The translations under genes were made by a program, and so were the position numbers. Shown piece after piece: positions 1-7,102 of a DNA stretch of 52,661 bases (positions are counted from its first letter, which is position 1; the number at the start of each line of letters is the position of its first letter). The notes under the pieces are model-generated. The model was given only the letters and a program-made list of their open reading frames with translations, was not told the DNA's origin and searched no databases. The DNA comes from JAHIQC01 sp964565645 (GTDB lineage Bacteria > Actinomycetota > Coriobacteriia > Anaerosomatales > JAHIQC01): contig CAZMFQ010000014.1 of the NCBI GenBank assembly GCA_964565645.1, positions 1 to 52,661 of the forward strand, given 5' to 3'.

Positions 1-319
1 AGGTGAAGCTCGCGCCTGAGACCGGATCGGTGTATGCGGGCACCGCGGTCATCAGGGAGTCGCCCCACCCTGGATGGCACGCCGAACCACAGTTCGCACC
101 TGCCTGGTGGTACGGGTGCGTCCCGACGAGACCACCGATGTGGCATGACTTGCATGCCGTGTCGCGGTCCACATCGGGCACCGGCATGCTCATGAACGCT
201 TCATGGCATGTAAGACACCCGCTGTTGTCGGCAGCCATCGCGCTCCCTGAGAACGCGAAAAGCGCCGCGACAAAGAAGATGGATGCACCAAGAAGTCGGC
301 GAGAAGCGCACGGTTGCAT
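1..319 (-). CDS. Multiheme c-type cytochrome, N-terminal part (runs off the window)
   Basis: The reading frame starts with ATG at 319 on the minus strand, preceded by an AGGGGA ribosome site about 7 nt upstream, and leaves the window at position 1, so only about 106 residues are visible. The first ~32 residues form a signal peptide (Arg-rich start, hydrophobic core, Ala-Met-Ala end), so the protein is exported. Three heme-binding motifs follow closely: CLTCH, CKSCH and, at 74-91, CGSACH, which has three rather than two residues between the cysteines. c-type hemes are attached outside the membrane, so a role in electron transfer at the cell surface is inferred. It lies 178 nt downstream of the large cytochrome, in the same orientation, so the two may be co-transcribed. 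Family and total length cannot be judged. Confidence 0.85.
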   Translation of the reverse strand, partial: MQPCASRRLLGASIFFVAALFAFSGSAMAADNSGCLTCHEAFMSMPVPDVDRDTACKSCHIGGLVGTHPYHQAGANCGSACHPGWGDSLMTAVPAYTDPVSGASFT

Positions 320-497
320 CGTTCGTCCCCTTGAGTCTGCCTGTCCGAGCCCCTCGTAGAGCCTCCCGCCGATACTGCTGAAACGGATCGCGTGTCGGCG
401 TACATCTATCTTAAGGCGAGGTCGGTCAGAGGAATCGACGGAAGGACGAACGCGCGTCCAGAGCAAATGAACTGCGGATACTCGCGCCCTCGGCGGA

Positions 498-3400
498 CTA
501 CTGCGGGTAGTGCGCGTTGACGTGGCACGTAGAGACCAGGCAGGAGTTGGTGTTGGTCTGCTGATGCGGAGTCCGAGTCGACAGCTTGAGTTGCGTCAGA
601 CGGTCGAGCCCCTCGACACGCGCGCCCGCGGAGACGGCGGCGTAAGCGGTGCCGTTCCACCCGTTGCTGGTGTTCGACGGAATATGGCAGGTAAGGCAGA
701 ACTGTCGGACCCCGGCGGCACTGGACAGAGAGAGTTCTCCGGCGGCATCGCCCACGGCGATTGTCGTGGTGGAACTCGTCTGCGTGACCACAAGAAGCCC
801 GGTGCCACTCGCAGAGCCATGCGGGTTGTGGCAGTCGTAGCAGGGCAGCGAAGATCCTGCAGGGAGGGTGCCGGCCTCTACCGTCTTGTGGCCGTAGCGG
901 GCCACCGAATTGCTCTTGGTTCCACCCGCCGCGATGGGATAGTACGTGGCGACATCGCTTGCTGCAGGGCCATCGGCGTCATGGCAGGTGAAGCAGGTGC
1001 CGAAGTTCGACTGCGTGAAGATGCCTCGCAACTCATCATATGTGTTCGAGGTACCGTGGACATCGTGGCAGTTCTTGCAGTCCCCGCTCGAATAGGAGGA
1101 CCCGGGCCACACCACAGTGCCGGCCCCGCGATGGATCCCGTTCGTGGCGTTCTCGTAAGTCGAGAAACCAGGCCAGGTCCCGTCCACCGGGTAGCCCACT
1201 GAATCACGCGCGAAGGTGGGATACGCGGCGTCCGCCGCGTTATGGCATGCCTGGCACACGGAGTTGTCGTTGCCGTCGATATCCTGACCGAGGATCCGGT
1301 TCTTCCCGGCGACCGTGTCGTAGGCGCCCAACAGCTTCGGATACTCCGAGCCGTGATTGTCGTGACACACGGCGCAAGCCTGTGGGCTGGTGATCGAACC
1401 GTTGACGGTCCAGTGCCCGCGAGCCGCGTTGACGGCCTTGTCGTTCTCCGCACCGGTGAGAGTCACGGTACTCGGCACATACACGCTGCCGTTCGAAGTG
1501 TATGCGGGGGCGCCCGAATCATGACACCTGAGGCAGAAGGTCGCCCGCTGAGCGGTCGTCGTGTAAGAAAGCGTGTTCAGCGTATTGTCCGGGTCGGTCA
1601 CGGGTGAGGCCGACGAAACGACGTGCACGTTGTGGCAGCTCTCACACTCCACCGAGTTGCCCCCTGAGGCCACCACAGGATGCTTGCTGAGGAGTTGGAA
1701 CTGCGTCCATACCCGCTCTGATGCTGCACTCATGCCGGCCGCATCGTACCAGTCGCGGCCCACGACGGACTTGGTCGTACCTCCCGCGGAATCGTCGGTA
1801 CGCGAATGACAGCGATAGCAGTGTGACTCCTGCAGCGATTCTGACACGGTAGCGCCGAGCGCAGACAGGAGCCTGCTACTCGCCGACCAATGCGTGCCGA
1901 AACCGGCCCCGGCCTGGAAGTCCTTAGATTGCTCATCGTTGTGGCACTTGGAGCACTCGGCCTTGAACGAACTCGAATCCCCGAACTGAGACTCCACCTG
2001 GTACCGGTGTGCCGAACTCCCGTATCGAGCGCTGTTGATGGGTTGCGTGACTGACGTGCCATCACTCAGCTGATTGCTCGTGTCCTTGACCATCGGTAGT
2101 CCGTGACAACTCGTGCACACCCCGCCCATCAGAAGGGCGGTGGAGAAGTCGGTGTTCGTCGCGGTCCCGCTTGAATACGAAGGATACTGTGCCCTCAGAT
2201 TCGCCGCCTGCTCCGAGTTGAACTGATCGTGATCTACGTGGCATACGGTACAGAACAGGTTGCTCACGCCTGAGGTCGGATACGTCCCGGCAGGACCCGG
2301 AGCAACATCGCCGTCCTGATATGCGCCGTTGTTGAAGTTGCCGCCCAACACATGGTGATACGCGGAGGTCCGTTGAGCCCCGGTCTTGGCGCCGAGACCG
2401 TCCTCCATGTAGTCCATGTACGCGGCGTGACAGTCGTAGCACGGAACACCACCGTCGGAGATGCCGCCCGTCGGATTGTGCACGTTGCTGCCGCCCGCAG
2501 CGTAGTTCGAGCCGTGGCACTGATAGCAGGAATGGATGTCCCCCGAGGAGTGCCCAGTGACGACGGGTAGGTGCAGCATGGAGCCATCGGATCCGTCCCT
2601 GCGCAGCCCTTCGACCAGCTGCGCCCCGACTGCCAGGTATGTGGATGTCGAGCTGTTCCAGATGAAACCGTTCGACGAACTGTGACACGAGAGGCAGAAG
2701 GCGCGCACAGACGATGCCGAGTCGGTGTCCAGATCCTGCCCAAGAGCATCGGATATGAGTGATGCGTTGTTCCGACTAGAACCATGCGGGTTGTGGCAGT
2801 CGTAGCACGGCAGCGGAGAGCCCACGGGAAGCGTTCCGCCGGCGGTCTTGATCCGGTGACCCGAGCGCTCTTTGCCCGAAGTGACGAACTGTTTGATATC
2901 GACAGGCAACGTGGTGAACTCGCTCCGCAGGACGCCGCCGTGGCAGTCGAAGCATGAGTCGGCATAAGCTCCGGTGCTCTGGTCTTCGGCCAGCGTGTCA
3001 GAGGTCGTGGGCGTGAAGCGCTTGAGGAGGCCGTCATACTTGTTTGCTGCGCGATGCGAAGCATGGCAGTAGAGGCAGTCACCGCTCTGGCGCACGGTGC
3101 CGGATGCGGGAATCGACGCGTGCGCGTTCCGTGCCGGATCCGCGTACACGGAGGCCCCCGCGAAGGTACCCGCGACGGGATACCCTGAAGCGTCCCGCGA
3201 CGGCGAAGAAGGCGCGGGGTAGACCCCTTCATACCAGTCGACCGCGTCATTGTGACACGCAAGGCACCACGCGTTGTCGGCTTTGGGGATCGGTACCCCG
3301 TTCACCGATTCGGCGGGCAGCCCGGGCCTTGCCTCCGGAGCCTTGTGAGCGGTATGGCATCCCGAACAGCGGTCGGTGAGGTCACCCGCCGAGCCGGAAT

Positions 3401-4025
3401 CCTCGACCGAATGCCCGCTTGAGAGCGCGAACGAATTCTCCGCCGCTGTCTTGACGTTCGGCCCGCCCTGACCGTCGTGACACGCGTAGCACACCGCGAG
3501 TTCACCCGGGGCATCGCCCGTCTGGCGCATGAGTCCGCTTGTGCTCGCAGCAACGTGGGGGACATGACACAGAGCGCAGTACTCACCACCCGCCGCACTG
3601 TAGGAGAGGTGGGGTGACGACGAAGTCCATGCTGCGACCACGGGGCCCGCGTCAACTGAGCGGGCTGAGGAGTTGCGGGCCGCATCGAACGCGCTCACTG
3701 AGTAATAGTAGGCCTGACCGGGCACTCCCTCGGAGTCGGTGTACGCGGTGCCGGCGACCTCACCAAGAAGCTGCCAAACGCCCGACGCACCGGCCGAACG
3801 CCAGATGTAATACCCTGCGACGGCCTGATCGTCCACAGAAGGGTCCCAGGACAGGTCCGCGACCACGGGAGAGGCGGCCCCGGGCGAGGCCACCAGCCCG
3901 GTCGGAACGCTCGGCGGCTGGGTGTCAGCGAACGCCATCGACGGGGATGACGCGAGGCAAAACATCGAGAGCGCGATCATCATGACGCACGCTCCCACTA
4001 TGCCCGACGTCGCGGACCGATGCAT
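498..4025 (-). CDS. Large exported multiheme cytochrome c (22 CXXCH + 1 CX4CH) with N-terminal fibronectin type III domain
   Basis: This 1175-residue protein starts at ATG 4025, four bases after GGAGG; an upstream in-frame extension to 4130 lacks such a site. Residues 1-33 are a signal peptide ending in Ala-Phe-Ala. Residues ~36-131 form an FN3 domain (begins QPPSVPTGL). From residue ~148 to the end I count 22 CXXCH heme motifs (CALCH, CYACH, CSGCH and so on), and the last motif is CLVSTCH (CX4CH, at 522-542). Many motifs are followed by NPHG or HxxH-type histidines that could be distal ligands. Two blocks of five hemes are clearly homologous (2598-3266 and 600-1256). Proteins of this kind act in extracellular or periplasmic electron transfer in metal-reducing and related anaerobes. 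The electron partner is unknown. FN3 may anchor it to the envelope or to carbohydrate (inference). Confidence 0.93.
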   Translation of the reverse strand: MHRSATSGIVGACVMMIALSMFCLASSPSMAFADTQPPSVPTGLVASPGAASPVVADLSWDPSVDDQAVAGYYIWRSAGASGVWQLLGEVAGTAYTDSEGVPGQAYYYSVSAFDAARNSSARSVDAGPVVAAWTSSSPHLSYSAAGGEYCALCHVPHVAASTSGLMRQTGDAPGELAVCYACHDGQGGPNVKTAAENSFALSSGHSVEDSGSAGDLTDRCSGCHTAHKAPEARPGLPAESVNGVPIPKADNAWCLACHNDAVDWYEGVYPAPSSPSRDASGYPVAGTFAGASVYADPARNAHASIPASGTVRQSGDCLYCHASHRAANKYDGLLKRFTPTTSDTLAEDQSTGAYADSCFDCHGGVLRSEFTTLPVDIKQFVTSGKERSGHRIKTAGGTLPVGSPLPCYDCHNPHGSSRNNASLISDALGQDLDTDSASSVRAFCLSCHSSSNGFIWNSSTSTYLAVGAQLVEGLRRDGSDGSMLHLPVVTGHSSGDIHSCYQCHGSNYAAGGSNVHNPTGGISDGGVPCYDCHAAYMDYMEDGLGAKTGAQRTSAYHHVLGGNFNNGAYQDGDVAPGPAGTYPTSGVSNLFCTVCHVDHDQFNSEQAANLRAQYPSYSSGTATNTDFSTALLMGGVCTSCHGLPMVKDTSNQLSDGTSVTQPINSARYGSSAHRYQVESQFGDSSSFKAECSKCHNDEQSKDFQAGAGFGTHWSASSRLLSALGATVSESLQESHCYRCHSRTDDSAGGTTKSVVGRDWYDAAGMSAASERVWTQFQLLSKHPVVASGGNSVECESCHNVHVVSSASPVTDPDNTLNTLSYTTTAQRATFCLRCHDSGAPAYTSNGSVYVPSTVTLTGAENDKAVNAARGHWTVNGSITSPQACAVCHDNHGSEYPKLLGAYDTVAGKNRILGQDIDGNDNSVCQACHNAADAAYPTFARDSVGYPVDGTWPGFSTYENATNGIHRGAGTVVWPGSSYSSGDCKNCHDVHGTSNTYDELRGIFTQSNFGTCFTCHDADGPAASDVATYYPIAAGGTKSNSVARYGHKTVEAGTLPAGSSLPCYDCHNPHGSASGTGLLVVTQTSSTTTIAVGDAAGELSLSSAAGVRQFCLTCHIPSNTSNGWNGTAYAAVSAGARVEGLDRLTQLKLSTRTPHQQTNTNSCLVSTCHVNAHYPQ
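600..1256 (-). repeat. Five-heme module, C-terminal copy, within the large cytochrome
   Basis: This encodes hemes 18-22 in the order CQACH, CKNCH, CFTCH, CYDCH, CLTCH. Shared landmarks with the other copy are SVGYPVDGTW (other copy SGYPVAGTF), a SGDC-x-x-CH block, GTLPAGSSLPCYDCHNPHGS, VRQFCLTCH and GARVEGLDR. Length is 657 nt versus 669 nt in the other copy. Confidence 0.85.
2598..3266 (-). repeat. Five-heme module, N-terminal copy, within the large cytochrome
   Basis: This encodes hemes 4-8 in the order CLACH, CLYCH, CFDCH, CYDCH, CLSCH. It aligns end to end with the C-terminal copy through SGYPVAGTF, SGDCLYCH, GTLPVGSPLPCYDCHNPHGS, VRAFCLSCH and GAQLVEGLR, with divergent linkers. The order and spacing of all five hemes are kept, which indicates an old intragenic duplication rather than chance similarity. 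Confidence 0.85.
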
Positions 4026-4125
4026 GCATCCTCCAGGTCGAAAACGATGCTCGTTCATTGCATGCCGAAATCCGCCAAGACAGCGCCGAACACCTTCAGG
4101 GCGCACTCCGACGAATACTGAGGCA

Positions 4126-4155
4126 ATCATATTCAGGTAGCAGGAAGAGTGCCAC
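4126..4155 (-). promoter_or_regulatory. Candidate sigma70-type promoter for the large cytochrome
   Basis: On the minus strand GTGGCA (-35-like, 4150-4155) is followed after 18 bases by TATGAT (-10-like, 4126-4131). It lies about 100 bases upstream of the chosen start at 4025. This is a motif match only; high-GC promoters are poorly predictable. Confidence 0.35.
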
Positions 4156-4211
4156 GACGCCGAGCGTGCGATTGGACAGGGCAGGGCGTCAGAAGGACAG
4201 AACGAGGTAGA

Positions 4212-4835
4212 TCACGACACGCGCGGGAAGAAGGGGTTCGCGCGGCGCTCGCGACCGATCGTACTCTCAGAGCCGTGGCCAGGGTGCACCACAAGCTCAT
4301 CGGGAAGGCCCGCGAGTTTGTCACGGATGGAGGCCGAAAGCGCTCGCGAGTCCCCCCGGGGGAAGTCAGTCCGCCCCACACTGCCTGCAAACAACGTGTC
4401 TCCCGTGAAGATGTGTCCGGGGCATTCGATGCATATGCTTCCGGGGGTATGGCCCGGCGTCGCAAGCACCGAGAGCTCGAGTCCGGGAAGAGACAACCTA
4501 TCGCCATCGACGAGGATCCGCGAAGCGGGAGGCGCAACCGCCTCGAAGCCCCACATCGCCCCACCGGTGCCCTCCGGATCCGTGATGAACCCAGCGTCGT
4601 CCCTATGGACCGCGATACCCGCCCCGGATGACTCCACAAGCTCCTCGGCCGCCCCCAGGTGGTCGAAGTGGCAATGCGTCAACACTATGATGCCCACCTC
4701 TCGCCCACCGACAGTAGCCAGCAGTTCCCGAGCGTCGCCTGCCGGATCCACGACCAGGAGCGGCGCACCCGGTGAAGCGGAGATGAGATAGCAGTTGGTA
4801 TCCAGGGGCCCGAGGACCAGCCGCTCGATGTTCAC
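4212..4835 (-). CDS. Metallo-beta-lactamase-fold hydrolase (glyoxalase II-like)
   Basis: This 207-residue protein has the full metal-binding signature of the MBL superfamily: THCHFDH at ~53-59, then TPGHTPGS, TGDTLF and a C-terminal HPGHG. The length matches short hydroxyacylglutathione-hydrolase-like proteins of bacteria. Such proteins hydrolyse thioesters or related substrates using two metal ions in the cytoplasm, but the true substrate of this branch is usually unknown. Its ATG overlaps the stop of rel by four bases (ATGA), so it is translationally coupled to rel. This rel-MBL pairing is frequent in Gram-positive genomes. Confidence 0.88.
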   Translation of the reverse strand: MNIERLVLGPLDTNCYLISASPGAPLLVVDPAGDARELLATVGGREVGIIVLTHCHFDHLGAAEELVESSGAGIAVHRDDAGFITDPEGTGGAMWGFEAVAPPASRILVDGDRLSLPGLELSVLATPGHTPGSICIECPGHIFTGDTLFAGSVGRTDFPRGDSRALSASIRDKLAGLPDELVVHPGHGSESTIGRERRANPFFPRVS

Positions 4836-7048
4836 TTCGCACCCTTCTTGCGCGCATGGGCCTCGCCCGGGAGCATGCGCTCGGCCTCGAACACCCCGTC
4901 GATGCTTCGGACCGAGCGCAGCAGCGACTGGAGCTGGTCCATATTCCCGAGTTCGAACAAGAAGCGCTGGGTGGCGATACCATCGCGGGATGTGGCTATT
5001 GAGGCGGAGAGTATGTTCACGCCGGCCTCAGCCAGCTTGGCGGAGACCTCCTGCAAGAGCCGCATACGGTCGACCGCCTCGATCATGATCTCGACCTGAT
5101 AGGTCGAGTCCTGGCCCCTGTCCCACTCCACGTCGATCAGGCGTTCCGGCTGATTCAGCAGATCGCGAGCGTTCGGGCAGTCGGCGCGGTGCACCGAGAC
5201 TCCTCGGCCACGGGTCACGAATCCGACTATCTGATCGCCCGGGACCGGATTGCAGCAGCGGGCAAGACGGACGAGCACGTCGTCGATGCCCTTGACGCTC
5301 ACTCCCCCGCCCGTCCGTCGCCGCTTCGAGCGCGGAGCCAGCATCGGCTCGGTAGGCAGCAGACCCTTCTGGTCGGGCTCCTCTTTGAGTTTCGGGTCCT
5401 CGACGGACATGATCTTGAGCATCTTCCCGGCCACCTGCTTGGCCGAAGCCTTGCCTGCCCCGATGTGCGCAAGGAGGTCCTCGGCCGACTGGAAGTTCAT
5501 CTCCGTGCTGACCTCATCGAGCGCACGCATGGTCGCCCTGCCTGAGAGGCCGAGGCCATGCTTGCGCATCACCTTGCCGAGTTCATCGCGCCCGTGCTGC
5601 AGATCGTCCTCACGGCTGGCCTTGGAGAAGTAGGTGCGGATCTTGGAGCGTGCCGATGAGGTCTTGACGATGTTGAGCCAGTCCCGGCTCGGGCCGGAGC
5701 TCTTGTTCGTGAGTACTTCGACCTGATCGCCCATCTGCAGCTCGTAGCCGAGAGAGACTATCGAGCCGTTCACCTTGGCGCCGACGCAGTGGTGACCGAC
5801 CTCGGTGTGGATCGCGTAGGCGAAGTCGATCGGGGTCGATCCGCGGCGGAGCGAGATCACGTCGCCCTTCGGCGAGAACACGAAGACCTCGTCCTCGAAC
5901 AGGTCGATCTTGAGGGCCTCCATGAACTCGCGCGGGTCCTTGAGCTCGGTCTGCCACTCAAGCATCTGCCGCAGCCAGGCGAGCCGCTCGTCGAAGCTCT
6001 CGTCTCCTCGGCGGTCCTCCTTGTAGCGCCAGTGCGCCGCTACGCCGTACTCGGCTGTGCGATGCATCTCCTCGGTCCGTATCTGGATCTCGAGCGGACG
6101 GCCCGCCGGGCCGATGACCGTTGTGTGAAGGGACTGGTACATGTTGAACTTGGGCATCGCCACGTAGTCCTTGAAGCGACCCGGCACAGGCTTCCATATC
6201 GAGTGCACCGTGCCGAGCGCCCCGTAGCAGTCTTTCACGGAATCGGTGAGGACCCTCAGGGCGATGAGGTCGTAGATCTCGTTGAAGTCCTTACCTTTGT
6301 GCGACATCTTCTGATAGATGCTATAGAGGTGCTTGGGGCGTCCGGCTATCTCGGCTCCGATCCCGACCGCACCGAGTTCCGACTGCAACTGGTCGATGAC
6401 CTGCTGCAGGTAGCGTTCACGGGCCTCGCGGCTTTCGGCCACCATCTTCTGGACCTGGTGGAAGCGTTTCGGCTCAAGGTAGTAGAACGCCAGGTCCTCG
6501 AGTTCCCACTTGATGCTGGAGATGCCGAGGCGGTGCGCGAGCGGGGCGTAGATCTCCATCGTCTCGATGGCCTTGTCCCGGCGTCGCTCGGGAGGCAGCG
6601 CGGAGAGCGTACGCATGTTGTGGAGGCGGTCCGCAAGCTTGATGAGGATGACGCGGATGTCCTTGGCCATCGCGATGAGCATCTTGCGCAGGTTCTGGCT
6701 CTGCGTCTCCTCAAGCGACGCGAACTTGATCTTGCCGAGCTTGGTGACGCCGTCAACGAGCGCCGCGACCTCTTCGCCGAACCTGCGCTTGATCTCTGAG
6801 AGCGGGACCGAACTGTCCTCGACGACGTCGTGGAGAAGCGCGGCCTGCAGGGTCGCCGTGTCTAGATGGAGTTCGGCGAGGATCAGGCAGACCTCGACAG
6901 GGTGCACGAAGAAGGGCTCGCCCGACTTGCGCATCTGGCCTTCGTGGGCTTGGCGAGCGAACTCGTAGGCCTCATCGAGGCCCGTGAGATCGACGTCGGG
7001 GTTGTACTCGCGGACCTGCTTCTCGATCCGGTCCAGACTGGCGGGCAT
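4832..7048 (-). CDS. rel: Bifunctional (p)ppGpp synthetase/hydrolase Rel
   Basis: The 738 residues have the normal long-RSH layout. An N-terminal HD hydrolase domain holds HDVVEDSSV at ~73-81. The synthetase domain holds the conserved stretch RFKDYVAMPKFNMYQSLHTT at ~290-310. A TGS domain (~385-445) begins VFVFSPKGD, a zinc-finger-like CCNPVPGD region follows, and an ACT/RRM domain covers ~655-735. It makes and degrades the alarmone (p)ppGpp in response to amino-acid starvation on the ribosome. Hydrolase and synthetase motifs both look intact, so a bifunctional enzyme is expected. Start is the ATG at 7048. The next gene downstream overlaps its stop. The gap to the exported protein upstream is only 54 bases. 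Confidence 0.96.
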   Translation of the reverse strand: MPASLDRIEKQVREYNPDVDLTGLDEAYEFARQAHEGQMRKSGEPFFVHPVEVCLILAELHLDTATLQAALLHDVVEDSSVPLSEIKRRFGEEVAALVDGVTKLGKIKFASLEETQSQNLRKMLIAMAKDIRVILIKLADRLHNMRTLSALPPERRRDKAIETMEIYAPLAHRLGISSIKWELEDLAFYYLEPKRFHQVQKMVAESREARERYLQQVIDQLQSELGAVGIGAEIAGRPKHLYSIYQKMSHKGKDFNEIYDLIALRVLTDSVKDCYGALGTVHSIWKPVPGRFKDYVAMPKFNMYQSLHTTVIGPAGRPLEIQIRTEEMHRTAEYGVAAHWRYKEDRRGDESFDERLAWLRQMLEWQTELKDPREFMEALKIDLFEDEVFVFSPKGDVISLRRGSTPIDFAYAIHTEVGHHCVGAKVNGSIVSLGYELQMGDQVEVLTNKSSGPSRDWLNIVKTSSARSKIRTYFSKASREDDLQHGRDELGKVMRKHGLGLSGRATMRALDEVSTEMNFQSAEDLLAHIGAGKASAKQVAGKMLKIMSVEDPKLKEEPDQKGLLPTEPMLAPRSKRRRTGGGVSVKGIDDVLVRLARCCNPVPGDQIVGFVTRGRGVSVHRADCPNARDLLNQPERLIDVEWDRGQDSTYQVEIMIEAVDRMRLLQEVSAKLAEAGVNILSASIATSRDGIATQRFLFELGNMDQLQSLLRSVRSIDGVFEAERMLPGEAHARKKGAK

Positions 7049-7102
7049 CTACATCCTTTGCGCTCGTGCCCGGACCGGGGCTGATCGCCGCTCGATTCTG
7101 GG

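Noticed and set aside
1..359. Plus-strand open frame at the left edge
   Set aside because: Antisense to the minus-strand cytochrome, which has a signal peptide and three heme motifs.
5789..6799. Long open frame (336 codons) on the plus strand inside rel
   Set aside because: It is antisense to a strongly conserved gene; in high-GC DNA such frames arise by codon bias. No domain is recognisable.
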